Assembly: GCF_018143015.1 (NCBI RefSeq)
Contig: NC_054743.1
Span: 33,381,934-33,445,933 of the forward strand
DNA from: Lytechinus variegatus
Lineage: Eukaryota > Echinodermata > Echinoidea > Temnopleuroida > Toxopneustidae
Direction: 5' to 3'
Length of the DNA: 64,000 nucleotides
Shown here: one piece after another, positions 35,901 to 45,800 of the stretch
Numbering within the stretch: position 1 is the first letter of the stretch
How the letters are laid out: each line of letters opens with the position of its first letter
Notes under the pieces: generated by a model
Told to the model about the DNA's origin: nothing
Database searches by the model: none
What the model saw: the letters and a program-made list of their open reading frames with translations, nothing else
Translations under genes and position numbers: made by a program

Positions 35901-37667
35901 ATCTCTTATAAAAGAGTACTAAGGTAGAAACCCAATCTGCACTGGTCCATTTCGTTCTCAGAACGAAACGACTATATAAAGTCTGAATAAGGAGGAATGA
36001 CTAAGAGTTTCTTTAATTTGGCGATTTGTCAGGGGGACAGAAAGGAGATAAGGATGAAGAGAGAATTTCCGTTGGTTATCTGTTGGTTTGTTTAGTTCTA
36101 TTTTCAAGTTTTGTTTTTGTTTGTTTTTGTTTGATTTTTGCACTTTCATCCCATATACTTTAGTTTCGGTTTCCCGAAACCTGGAGTTTTATCAGGCCAC
36201 AAATCCAGTTTACTTTTGCTTTTTCTGTTGCAGCTTACTGTAGCAGAAGAAAATCCAATGTGCTGCAAGAATCAGAATGCATACAAAAGAAAAATAAATT
36301 AATTTTTAAAAAAGGAAGGGAAAGAAAAAGAAATAAAAAGAAAAAAAAGAGAAAAGAAAAGAAAAATGAAAAAGAAGAAAAAAAAAAGAAAAATAAGAAG
36401 AAAAGCAAAGGAAACAGAAGAAAAAAAAGAAATGAAGAAAAGAGAAGACAAAAAGAAAAGAAAAAAATAACATGAAAAAGGAAAAAAAAAGAAAAAGAAA
36501 ATAACAGAAAAGAAAAGGAAGAAAAAAAAGAAAAAAAAAAGAATTAAAAGAGAGAGAAGGAAAAAAGGAATGGAAAAAAAATATATAAGCTACTGGAAAT
36601 GAACAAAAGCTGTGGCAAAAATAGTCAATCCTGACTGGTTGCCAACCAAGGAAAGAAGATCCGAAATAGAAGCATCACCGGCATGACCGGAAACAGGTAT
36701 CTGTGGAGAGAAGCAGTTTTATACAGCTCTGTAGATGTCAGTGGTGTGGTCGCTTCCGTTAGCTTTCTTTAATTGAGCACAAGAGGGCGTGTTTTCCTTT
36801 ACGTCTTTACGTAGAAGTCTATGCGCTGCTGAAGACCATGAAAAATTTCTGCATACATTCCAATGATTTCTCGAAGAGCCTTCAAATAAATGACAATATA
36901 ACATCGGTTGCAGCTTACATCGCAGCAACAACGGAAGATCAACGTTTGGTTCGGGTGGAAAGACTGGTAAGTCAATCTCTCTTACTTTTAATTTTTCAAA
37001 GAGAATTGTTAGTAGATCTACGCCTCACGTACCACTAGTCCCATCCCCTAACTTTTGCTGTATGGCAAATGGTCGGGGACAACTAGTGGAGGTAAGGTAG
37101 GAGGTAAGTGATAAAAACACTTTTATAAATAATTTCCAATTCCATTTAACTTAAAATAATCATATAGGCCTAGGCCTACGATCAAAATTAATACTAGTGG
37201 AGAAATATCGAAAGGTTACTTTGGCGTGTTTTATTCCCTCACATTAGTGTGATGAATGAAAACGTCAAAGTCCACTATGAAATCACATGCGTTGTGCGAG
37301 GTTAGTATTAGTATTACTAACCTCGCATGTTGTGTGAGTGACAGTTGAATTAGTTCGTCATCAACATTCATGTTCGTGGTATTAACTTGTTAATGATTCT
37401 AGACCAACATGTTTCGTAACGTATGGGACCGATATGAAAAAAAAATCTATGTAATTACCTCATGAAATACTGCACCCATGTTAACTCAATTTTCTTTGAC
37501 TCTGCTGCTGCTTTGGTGTCAGTAGCTGCATGACGACGTAATGTCATCTGAATGTTTTGTTTGATGTTATTACGAGCATTGTAGTTCACAAAAATATTCA
37601 TGGGACGTCTGAGAATGAGGGAGGCCATCGCGAGAGAAAGAGATTTCTGAATGTATGTTAACGCCAT
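20941..37667 (-). CDS. MPC1: Mitochondrial pyruvate carrier subunit 1 (6 coding exons, 155 aa)
   Basis: Subunit of the MPC1/MPC2 heterodimer that imports pyruvate across the inner mitochondrial membrane. Joined exons give 155 aa: a basic, acid-poor leader (1-49), a linker, then the conserved core from residue 68, [20 protein letters not shown] and on to [30 protein letters not shown] and LGRY. Against human MPC1 (109 aa) the core is nearly gapless with an offset of 46, and the human disease positions L79 and R97 are conserved as L125 and R143. The N-terminus is about 46 residues longer than human; Met14 is an alternative start. Exons 2 and 3 are only 4 and 16 nt. All sites are GT/AG. A possible poly(A) signal lies 468 nt past the stop. 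Spacing: the RNASET2 stop is 5 kb upstream and the NOX2-like start is 6.9 kb downstream, all on the same strand. Confidence 0.95.
22996..23131 (-). CDS. MPC1: MPC1 coding exon 5
   Basis: 136 nt, acceptor TTTCATCAG, donor GTAAAT. Encodes [30 protein letters not shown] and [14 protein letters not shown]: the second and third membrane helices with the family signature MRFA...[13 protein letters not shown]. Confidence 0.97.
23340..23690. repeat. (ATC)n/(ACC)n trinucleotide microsatellite
   Basis: Imperfect CATCACCACCACCATC runs directly beside the MPC1 exon 4 donor. The long ORFs on both strands (poly-His or poly-Asp) are artefacts of the repeat. Confidence 0.9.
23695..23775 (-). CDS. MPC1: MPC1 coding exon 4
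   Basis: 81 nt, acceptor AAATTTCAG, donor GTGGGC. Encodes [20 protein letters not shown] and ISPRMTA, matching human [20 protein letters not shown]. The donor lies right beside the ATC/ACC microsatellite at 23340-23690. Confidence 0.97.
24483..24498 (-). CDS. MPC1: MPC1 coding exon 3: 16-nt microexon (HFWGP)
   Basis: Exactly 16 nt, acceptor TTCCAACAG after a T-rich tract, donor GTAAGT. Encodes HFWGP plus the first base of Val77. This is the invariant MPC1 motif at the start of the first membrane segment. Confidence 0.93.
25233..25798. mobile_element. Element R with GAGACGTCTC repeats
   Basis: Ends AAAGGCCCTATCTCACC and GTGAGATACCCCCTTTA are inverted. The interior is packed with self-complementary GAGACGTCTC and GTCGCGGAGACGT motifs. 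It resembles element C at its tips. Confidence 0.65.
26254..26355. mobile_element. Hairpin MITE
   Basis: ACCTGTTTCAACCAGAGAAC and GTTCTCTGGTTGAAACAGGT are perfect inverted copies around a 30-bp loop, with CACAATTCTTTG / CAAGGAATTGTG outside. Confidence 0.8.
26602..27334. mobile_element. Element L, double-hairpin MITE
   Basis: Outer ends GGCCCACATTCACAAAGGTG and CACCTTTGTGAATTTGGGCC are inverted. Inside, two related hairpins repeat GAGTCCA...TGGACTC and the GCGCGTATCGGGCGCAT segment, suggesting one copy inserted into or duplicated beside another. Confidence 0.75.
27553..28143. mobile_element. Element Q, TTAA-flanked MITE
   Basis: ATTAAAGGAGAATGAAA...TTTTCATTTCCCTTTAAT ends. Inner GAAAAATCAAAGAAACAGA and TTTTTCTTTGATTTTTCTG are inverted. 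Confidence 0.65.
28202..28351. mobile_element. Family A MITE, intact copy
   Basis: GTTGCAGAAAGAGTTGCG...GCAACTCTTTCTGCAACGGG inverted ends with AATCAA-containing inner arms. The interrupted copy is at 61790-62463. Confidence 0.8.
28821..29290. mobile_element. Element S with GGTGGTTTCA ends
   Basis: GGTGGTTTCAGACCACCTCG and CGAGGCGGTTTGAAACCACC are inverted. The internal motif GTGAAAGCAAA(C/T)TACG is repeated. Confidence 0.7.
30502..30505 (-). CDS. MPC1: MPC1 coding exon 2: 4-nt microexon
   Basis: Exon TACG between a strong acceptor (GGCTTTCAG) and a consensus donor (GTAAGT). It completes AG|T (Ser70) and adds ACG (Thr71), giving FMST-HFWGP as in human YLMST-HFWGP. Skipping it would put HFWGP out of frame. 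The 105 nt upstream contain no AG dinucleotide, as expected when a single acceptor must be chosen. An alternative first exon using ATG at 30516 (MAFST) is also possible. Confidence 0.8.
31575..31706. repeat. Hairpin MITE, family W copy 2
   Basis: GGGGCCCGGAACACAAAGC...GCATTGTGTTACAGGCCCC, homologous to 1791-1923. Confidence 0.7.
31773..32260. mobile_element. Element P, TTAA-flanked MITE
   Basis: TTAAAGGGAAAGTTCACCCT...AGGGTGAACTTCCCCTTTAA. Long inner inverted arms, including TGACGTCATA / TATGACGTCA. The 68-aa ORF inside is not a gene. Confidence 0.8.
32925..34829. repeat. Possible element with CCGGGATC-rich ends
   Basis: GTGTTGTCA...CGGTCCGGGATCGGG near the left and CCGGTCC...GTGTTGTTA (complement) near the right. 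Only about 10 bp of outer ends match, so the boundaries are uncertain. Confidence 0.35.
34188..34383 (+). repeat. 98-bp tandem duplication
   Basis: Two direct copies, 34188-34285 and 34286-34383, apparently differing at one base (GATATCT versus GACATCT). MPC1 intron 1. Confidence 0.9.
35690..35911 (+). pseudogene. LINE reverse-transcriptase C-terminal fragment
   Basis: In one frame [14 protein letters not shown], then after a frameshift [20 protein letters not shown] and [10 protein letters not shown], ending in TAA at 35911. The RLRxG and CxxC...ETVEHFxxC motifs mark the C-terminal zinc-binding end of non-LTR retrotransposon ORF2 proteins. Broken by stops and a frameshift. It sits antisense in MPC1 intron 1. 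Confidence 0.75.
36300..36580. repeat. AG-rich (AAAAGAAA)n tract
   Basis: Nearly pure purine run. The 71-aa Lys/Arg/Glu ORF is an artefact. Confidence 0.9.
37459..37667 (-). CDS. MPC1: MPC1 coding exon 1 (mitochondrial leader)
   Basis: 209 nt, from ATG at 37667 to donor GTAATT, phase 2 (codon AG|T). Encodes [20 protein letters not shown], an Arg/Lys-rich leader, then [13 protein letters not shown]. An in-frame TAG directly precedes the ATG, so either this is the first codon or AACGTAG is an acceptor and the true start is elsewhere. A MITE begins within 10 bp upstream, so the 5' UTR must run through it or be spliced. WVQYFM-ST corresponds to human FRDYLMST. Confidence 0.85.
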
Positions 37668-37673
37668 CTACGT

Positions 37674-38257
37674 TAAAGGACAAGTCCACCACCCCAACAA
37701 AAAGTTGATTTGAATAAAGAGAAAAAGCATAACACTGAAAATTTCATCAAAATCTGATCTAAAATAAGAAAGTTATCACATTTTATAGTTTCGCTTGATT
37801 TCACAAAACAGTTATATGTACACCCTAATCGGTAAGCAAACAAGACTAATGTTGTCATCCATTCACTATTCCTTTTGTATTTTATTATATGAAATATTCT
37901 AATTTTCTCCTCATTGTTAAGTGATACAACGATTAATTCCTTCCTGAACAAGTGGAATTAGCGTTGTTTAATACTATATGGTTCATTCAAGTTATTCCTT
38001 ATTGTCAAATCTATAAAAAAGTGAAACATCGTATAATTCAAACAACAAAACCAAAAGAAATAGTGAGTGATGGACCTCATCGTCTTAGTCACTATATATA
38101 TGTGCATATATCACTGTTATGTGAAAATTAAGCGAAAGATTAAAATGTCATAACTCTCTTATTTTACATCCGATTTTGATTAAATTTTTCAGCACTAAAT
38201 GCTACTTTGATTTTCTCTATTTATTCAAGTCAGCATTTTTCTGGGATGGACTTGTAA
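37674..38257. mobile_element. MITE abutting the MPC1 start codon
   Basis: TTAAAGGACAAGTCCACC at the left, GGATGGACTTGTAA at the right. TTGATTTGAATAAAGAGAAA and TTTCTCTATTTATTCAAGTC inside are inverted. The left edge is 7 bp from the MPC1 ATG. Confidence 0.75.
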
Positions 38258-38279
38258 TGAATCACTATAATTCGAGTTC

Positions 38280-38470
38280 CGTCCTTCTTCTTTCTTCTTC
38301 TTCGTTTCGTCTTCTCCTTCTTTCTACTTCTTCCTCTTCTTCTTTCTTATTCTTCCTCTTCTTCTTTCTTCCTCTTCTTCTTCCTCTTCTTCTTCATCTC
38401 CTCCTTCTTCTCCTCCTCCTTTTCCTTCTTCTCCTTCTTCTTCTTCATCTTCTTTTTTTCTATACATTTA
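38280..38470. repeat. CTT-rich tract
   Basis: TTCTTCTTC and CTCCTCC runs. The ORF (112 aa) is low complexity. Confidence 0.85.
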
Positions 38471-39832
38471 TCTATCTTCTTATCCTTTATGAAGATGATG
38501 TCACGTCCCTATAACTCGTTATTTTGTATTTTATTAATTGAAATCACGAACGTGAACTGTGCCCCTATCACCTGTCGAGGACCCGTTTTAACTGTGAGCA
38601 AGTTCCCCATTGCCTTCTGGTAAATGCCCTTTCTCGAATCAGTGCCCCTTTTTCACCCAAGAAAAGTGCCCCTCACAAACGTGTTCTGTGCCACTTTTAT
38701 ACCTGAAAAGGACCCGTTTCATGCCGTTAGAGAGTGCCCCTTTGCCTTCTTAGGTGCCCTTCCTCATATCATTGCTTCTTTTTATATACCCAAGAAACTA
38801 TTGATCATGATATAGTTAGGGACGTATGGCAGCCATTTGTAAAATAAAAGTGCAATTTCCCACAACCATGTTTTCAGACAGTTTTCACCCACAGATCGCA
38901 ATTACATACATTTTAGCGCTCACTTTTGTGAATTTCAGTTTCCCCATTCATGCTGTATATACAGGGGTCTCTGGCGGCCATTTTAAATATCAAGAAAATA
39001 AATATTGGTAGTGGCATCATATACAGATTTGGAATTAGCACACTCGAATTGACAAGAAACCATTTTAAAAAAGCACTGCATACATTGAAAAATAAGGTTT
39101 GGTCCATATTCTATATGGACCTATATAGTCTGGACTAAATTAAAGCCTATACGTTGAAAAATATAATTGAAAAAAAAAACCCAGGTAGTTATTTCAAAAA
39201 ATAAAAGTTACCAGACTTCTCTTCGTTTCTTTGCCTGGGTTGAGTTAGTCTCCCAGTTTATTTTAATTTTCAATTTGTTTTTGTTTTTTTTTTATTTTCA
39301 ACAGAACAAAGTAAAGTTGTCGAAAATAATTACAATGACACTTTCAAATAAAACTTAAACAAACACTATACATTAATTGAGGCATATACAATACAATAAG
39401 CAAGTTTTCAACGCAATATGATTTGATATTTTGTTTGATATATATATATTTGAGATCAATAGTATGGAGAGGGCCGTAGCAAGGTCAATGCCCGTCTTCA
39501 TCAAGCTTTCGGGCAGATGCCCTTCGTGATCAAGATCTAAACCAATATATAAATACAAAATATAGGCCTACAAATAACAATGGTAAATACAATGCAATGC
39601 CATATATAACGGAGATAAGTAATTATAGTCCATTAATAATAATCAATTATGCATGTTAGGTAATGGTAAGTCAATATGTACGAAATATAGAATATATAGT
39701 TACCGTAGGGTCCGTAAGTATAGTGTATTGTTGACAGTAAAGTTAAGTGTGAAGTGAGGTCAGGTGTGCAGGGGTGAGTTTATTAAAGGGTGACGTTGTC
39801 GTTTAAACGACCCCCGTCACCCTTTATATACA

Positions 39833-39835
<3 letters not shown>

Positions 39836-39906
<71 letters not shown>
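39836..39906. repeat. (TA)n microsatellite, left flank of element H
   Basis: About 35 uninterrupted TA units directly against the left end of the element at 39907. Confidence 0.95.
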
Positions 39907-39911
<5 letters not shown>

Positions 39912-41998
39912 ACAAAAAAAGTAAGTCCCCCCTTGAACAAACATCAATAATTTCCGAACCAATTCGAATTATTGATATATTTTACATGAGCGTGTAGGTA
40001 ATTTTATAGGCTACCCTCTGAGTAAATGTTGTGGACGTATTTTACGTCATGCTTCAGTGAGCACCGTCAGAAGGCAAAAATGTCACTTTTCAAAAGTCAC
40101 AAACCAAATATCAAGACTTTGATTCCATTTTACTGGAACTAATTCCACATTCTCATCATGACAAATAGTCAGAAGGCTTGTAAAAGGTACTTTCTAAAGT
40201 ACGATACAACTTTTTTGCTAAATTTCATGGTTGAATAAACACAAGTCCAAATTTGTAATTATTGGATTTTTTACACATTTATATCACTAAGAATGAAAGA
40301 ATATGATGACAGTTATTTTTGGGAAGAGTATCTTCAACAATATTCATCGTTTCACGGTTCAATGAACATTTATTAAAAACAAAAAATACGATTTTCAAAT
40401 ATCATAGACAAGTATTGTTTCATTTTGGTAACTGAAAATGATCTTTTCTCAACTTTTTCGTTATGTTCACGACCATTTAACTTGCTTCAATGATTCAAAG
40501 GCGTTTAATTAAACATTCACGCTTGAATGAACATGTGGAATGTGATGCTCTCTTTTTTACGTTATTGGAAAAAATGCAATTCGTAACTATGGATATCTGT
40601 TAAAAACCTCCTTGCATAGTTCATTTGATTTGATTTTTATGAAAATCCCGATGTTTAATGCATCAGTGAGCACATAATATTCGAAAATTATGCAAATGAG
40701 AAGAAAGTTCAAAGCCTTGGCCCCACTCTGTGCCGTGTTGAATGGTTATTTTGGTGTGCGCGCCTTTTGGATAGTGTTACTCTGAAGCCATGTGCGAAGT
40801 TTCATGAAAAAACTGTTGGCAGAAGTAGCAAAAACCGTCCATGAAACAAACCCTCATTTCATATTTGTGAAAATTTTGACTTCTTCTCTCATAGACTTGT
40901 GTACATTATGGGTGCATATGTTTAAGCATACTTAACCCCTTATTCAATATGGTGGAACTTTTTTTCAAGGCTGTCTTTAGCAATGTCACTTGGCAGTAAT
41001 ATTTATTAACCTATGGGCAGAATTCTGTGCAAAAATGAAATCGATATGTTTATTCATGGATGAGTGAGCACGCATCAAAGTGGGAAAATTGGTATTTTCA
41101 ATGTCACAGACTCATTTTAAAGGGTCATAAAGTGCATATTGAGGGCAAATTCGGTTTCAAATGTTTTTGTTTTATCATCCATCATTTCTATCACCCGCTA
41201 TCACCACACACTTTTCGAACTTAAAGCATTTTCATGGTTGAGCGAGCACATTCGAAAACTTAGGAATGAATACTCGTTATACGGCATAAATGCATTCTTT
41301 TCGTAACAATTTTTCATGATCAGTTTAATTTATGGGCAAATTAGTGGTGGACCCAGAATTTTAAAATGGGGGAGGGGCCTATAATCGGGGGAGCCACCAA
41401 CATTTTCAAATTTTAACATGATCTATAGCAAGTTGTAAAGGATACTACCATAACCCCCTATGATGATACGTCACAATACAGGGGCCGCGGAACGGTTTTC
41501 AAAGGGGGGGGGAGGTGGGGGTAGCTGAGCCAAAAGTGGGAGGGTGGGGGCTGACCATGCAAAAAATCACAATCGTATGGTCATTTTTACATTTTTGTAC
41601 ATGCTTTTTGAAAAAAGTGGGGGGTGAACCCCCTCCCCCGCTTCCGCGGCCCCTGCAATACAATGTGCTCACTCAACCATGAACATACGATATCAAAATT
41701 GTGTGTGGAGTGGCTAAATGATGGATAGTAAACCAGTATAACACCATAAAATTCACCTAAAAAACAACTTTTGTCCAACATTGTATTTGCACAATCTGAA
41801 ACACGACTCTTGTGACTTTCAAAAATGGTCATTTTTAATTCAATCTTTGATTATTCATGCATGACTCAACTGATCAATTTCATATTTCCCCAGGAGTTGC
41901 CTAATGAGTGTAAAAATTTACCTACGAAACATCATATCTCAAAATCATTCTGTTCAAAAGTTACAGCAATTTGATTTAGGGGGACTTACTTTTTTTGT

Positions 41999-42004
<6 letters not shown>
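39907..42004. mobile_element. Element H, 2.1-kb TA-flanked TIR element
   Basis: ACAACAAAAAAAGTAAGTCC at the left and GGACTTACTTTTTTTGTTGT at the right are inverted, both against (TA)n. TA flanks suggest the Tc1/mariner group. The interior has no transposase but repeats CATGGTTGA(G/A)TGAGCAC-like segments (40222, 40350, 40655, 41053, 41232, and inverted near 41670). Confidence 0.7.
41479..41655. mobile_element. Family E MITE nested in element H
   Basis: CAGGGGCCGCGGAA...TTCCGCGGCCCCTG ends, with CAATA directly repeated on both flanks (41474-41478, 41656-41660). Related sequence at 8078-8250 and 16140-16260, and a tip at 46216. Confidence 0.75.

Positions 42005-42040
<36 letters not shown>
42005..42040. 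repeat. (TA)n microsatellite, right flank of element H
   Basis: TATATA run immediately right of the element end. Confidence 0.9.
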
Positions 42041-42043
<3 letters not shown>

Positions 42044-42137
42044 TATTAAGATGATCATGTTCATGATGGTTATATCCATTGTCGTTTATACGCCATGAAA
42101 AGAAAGTCTTCGTGGTGTTGCCGTACGTGGCAACATT

Positions 42138-42143
42138 TTTATT
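42138..42143 (-). promoter_or_regulatory. Possible RNASET2 poly(A) signal
   Basis: AATAAA on the minus strand, about 540 nt past the RNASET2 stop and just outside the 39907-42004 element. Confidence 0.3.
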
Positions 42144-42683
42144 CGTTCCCTTTTAATCAAATTTAAATACTCATACTGTTGAATATTAAACTGAAATGAA
42201 ATCGAATGAAATGTTCAATATGTAAAGTATTGTCCATCAAGATAATGATTTGTGTAAGGTGGTCTGCAATAGTCTACAAAATAATGTAGACTCACATCTT
42301 CAGTGTGTACCACAGCTGATTCAAGGAGTCTGCATAGCAGACTAGGTCTACCGAGGCTGCAGATGTGGAATGGCTCGCTTCGCTCGCCCTTTCAGGCTGG
42401 TTATAGCAGATCCCACCTAACGAGCCATTCAGAGTCTGCATAGCAGACTAAAATATTTGGGAAAATAAATAAAAAAAACAAATCAAAAGCCAATTACTGA
42501 ACAACGACGTCTGATCTTGATAGCTGGTTAACCGTACCAGCGAAATGGTGTGCTTGATGGAAAAATTAATTCGTTATGACCTTCTACATAGCATTTATCC
42601 AATGACAGAATGACCTTGCGGAACTTTGGGTGTATGATATATATAGAGACATCCGAAAGCAACCACTGATCAACATTGATATA

Positions 42684-42809
42684 TTATGTCTTTGGAGGTA
42701 TCATTATCTTTCGTTTAGGGTCACACTGCTGTCCGAAAATCTCCTTGCATTCGATGACTTTAAATGACAATCCGTAACAGATTCGAACCTCCATCAACAA
42801 ATTAGAGCT
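42684..42809 (-). CDS. RNASET2: RNASET2 coding exon 8 (stop)
   Basis: 126 nt including TAA. Acceptor TTTTCACAG. Encodes SSNLLMEVRICYGLSFKVIE, then CKEIFGQQC and a basic tail ...IMIPPKT. The RIC...EC...QQC cysteines fit the family's C-terminal disulfides. Intron 7 is 5.8 kb and holds the TCTA and CTTT tracts. Confidence 0.93.
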   Translation of the reverse strand, partial: SSNLLMEVRICYGLSFKVIECKEIFGQQCDPKRKIMIPPKT

Positions 42810-45800
42810 CTGTGAAAAAAAGTGAACAAGATTATTTAATATTGGCTTGGATTGAATACAGTTCAGAAGCCACATAATATCTAGTAAGATCCTTCGCCAA
42901 ATAAAATTAATAAAAACATTTTACTTGCTTAAAATGGGTGTATGTTGTGCACGGTTTTCTGCATTAGTATATACTTCAATGGATTTCTATGAGCATGACG
43001 AGTGAAATTGAAATGATTTCTGATGCAAAAATTGAAGAAAACAAATCCTGACACTATAAAGCCCGGCAAAGGCTTTAGTTTAATAAAAATTCAACGATGT
43101 GAATTATACACTGCGAAAACTCTGGTGTTGATTTAACACCAGCCCGGAATCTATGTCCACACCAGAGAAGTGTTTAACAACACCAGTTTCGTTTTGGTCT
43201 AACACCAGATTGGTGTTTGTACAACACCAATTAGTATTAAAACAGCATCGGTTTTATTCCAAACTGGTGTTGTTTCAATACTTCTCTGGTGTGGACATAA
43301 TAGATTCCGGGCTGGTTTTAAATCAACACCGGAGTTTTTGCATTGTACCATCGTATGATACATTCCTATCTTATAAAGTGCAGTGGCCAACAGTTTTTTT
43401 TTCAAATCCGGTTGCAAGACTTGGGAAATGAATGAAAACAAAAATGTGGCACCTCGATAGATTTTTATTTGTCATTAGACTATACTTCTCTCACAAATTA
43501 TATTAATTGGATATAAGAAAGATACGTAGAAATATGCTTATGCCAAAAGGGCCTTAACTGCTTTTGGCCATTCCGAGATAATGGCGTTTATAAAGGTTTT
43601 GGCCTCTCTAATAATCAAAAGTTTGTGGTCGTTCTTTTGCTTTTGAAGCCAATTTCGATAAACGTGTTAAGTTATTAAGTTTTACATGAAATGTGTTAAA
43701 TTTATTATAAAATATTCAGAACCCCTAAAATCGGGTTAAGGCCCTTTTGGCATAAGGCCGACGTACCTGAAAAAACCGGCTCATTCATTCTTAATAAGCA
43801 TGATAAGTGGTTTTGTATTTATTAAGACAAAATACAGATATTTCAAAATATATTTTCGTGTAAAATCTTAATAATGGAAGTCCTTGACATCCATCGTAAG
43901 TGCTTGGGGGACTTGCATGCACTTATGTGGGATTAACCAAAACGGCAACACGACATATGCTCCGGCGACAATTGATCCGGGCTATAATCGTCTCAGATGT
44001 AGGATTAGGGTTGCAGTAGTGTTTTATCATGGAGCTAACAGAGAAGGAGAACCATCTTCCAATTCCTCTGTTAATCCTTTGTTATTGCTTCCTTCGGGCG
44101 AAGGAACGATATCTAACATCAATCGGCGAGCCGCCAGGCCAAAGTTAGAGCAAGCTTACATAACGCGATAAGCCCCCTCGTAAAATCTGAGGTCAGAGAT
44201 TTTTTGAAGGACCCTGCGAGGCACCGCCGTAAACAACGTTCTCCCACATAACTTCCCCCGAGCTCATTTTTTTTTCAAAATTGAAACACGACTTGCTGTT
44301 CTTCTAACATCCATATCTCTTTGTACGGATTCCTGATGTACGTCTTTTATGTATGGTTGAACTTCTGAGATGATCCCCTTTGCATACATACCAAATACGT
44401 TGCAATCTGAATTGACTCAACAAAATTACAAACGGAGGAAGTTGGAGATTGGTCATTTTAAGTATGTCTGTCTTTCTTCCGTACTTAAATCTTTTCCTAA
44501 CCGTACCTGGTTTAGAAATTATAATACGGAGAAAAAGCATACTTTGAGCTTAATTTTCATGCCAAGATCATTTGCGAGAAAACAATAGAATCGATAATAT
44601 AACGACGAATCTGCGGGGCATTTCTCTGGCGATTGTCGCATCGTGGAGTACCCTCCGATTCCCCACGCATTCCTATTTGTGTAAGTTGAAAGTGAGTGTA
44701 ATGAATGACGGGAGGCGCGTTTCCGTTTTACACCCTGGCGAAGGCATTTTCCGGAAAAGTAGCCAAAAAGCGACTAGTGAAGAGTCTACGTCTACGTTTG
44801 TTTACATTATCAGCTGGGCCATGTGGGCGCGCGATCCAAAGTCCGCACCGAAGTTATCCGTAGAACATACCTTACTTTACTTGCAAATGCAGCTGAGCTT
44901 ATACTTTCTAGGTTCAATACGAATGTTTGCCTTGATCATTTGCCTTGCCGATTTGCTGATGTCTGTCTTTCTCTCTATCTGTCTATATATATCTATCTCT
45001 CAAATTCTATCTCTATCTATCTATGTAACTGCAGTATCTATCTAATAATCTTCTCTGTCTCTCTCATTCTTTATCTTTAATACATCTATCTATCTCAAAT
45101 TCTCTCTATCTCTCTATCCATCCATCTGTCTGTCTTTCTCTATTTCTCTCTATCTATTTTTTAACTAGAGTATCTATCTATCTGTTAATTTGTTAATAAT
45201 CTTCTCTGTCTCTCTCATTCTTTAATTATCTATTTAATATCTCTATCTATCTATCCATCTGTCTGTCTTTATCTTATTCTCTCTATCTATTTATCTATTA
45301 TTTAAACTTATCTATCTGTTAAATTGTTAATATACTTTGTCTCTATCTAACATCTATCTATCTCTCATCTATCTATCTCTATCTATCCATCTGTCTGTCT
45401 TTCTCTATTTCTCTCTATCTATCTATGTATCTATCTATCTGTTAATTTGTCTATCTTCTCTGTCTCTCCATGATTCTTTATCTTTCTATCTATCTGTCTC
45501 TCAAATTATCTATCTCTCTCCTTCTCTAGCATCTGTCCGTCTTTTTTCTCTCTTTCTCTTTGTCCGTCCATATCTATCTACAACATCTCTCGATCTCTCT
45601 ATCTATCTATCTATCCTTCTCTCTCTCTTTCTCTCTCTCCCCCTCTCTCTATCTATCCATCCATCTCTCCCAAGCTTTCTCTCTCTTTCTATCTATCTAT
45701 CCACCTCTCTCTCCCCCTCTCTCTCTATTTCTATCTATCTATCTATCTGTCTATCTTGTCTCTATTTCAGTCACTATTTTTCGGCAGCTGCTATAGTGTA

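Larger units (their letters stand above)
37668..42683. other. Region between MPC1 start and RNASET2 stop
   Basis: Contains the MITE next to the MPC1 start, a CTT-rich tract (38280-38470), a (TA)n tract, the 2.1-kb element at 39907-42004 and the RNASET2 3' UTR (from 42683 leftwards). I see no additional gene. Confidence 0.5.

Noticed and set aside
36719..37038. Open frames of 70 aa (minus) and 66 aa (plus), the latter ending near a GTAAGT
   Set aside because: Neither has family similarity, and the plus-strand splice-like site has no partner exon. Located in MPC1 intron 1.
43884..44171. 95-aa plus-strand open frame
   Set aside because: Contains the family F repeat motif and has no protein family signature.
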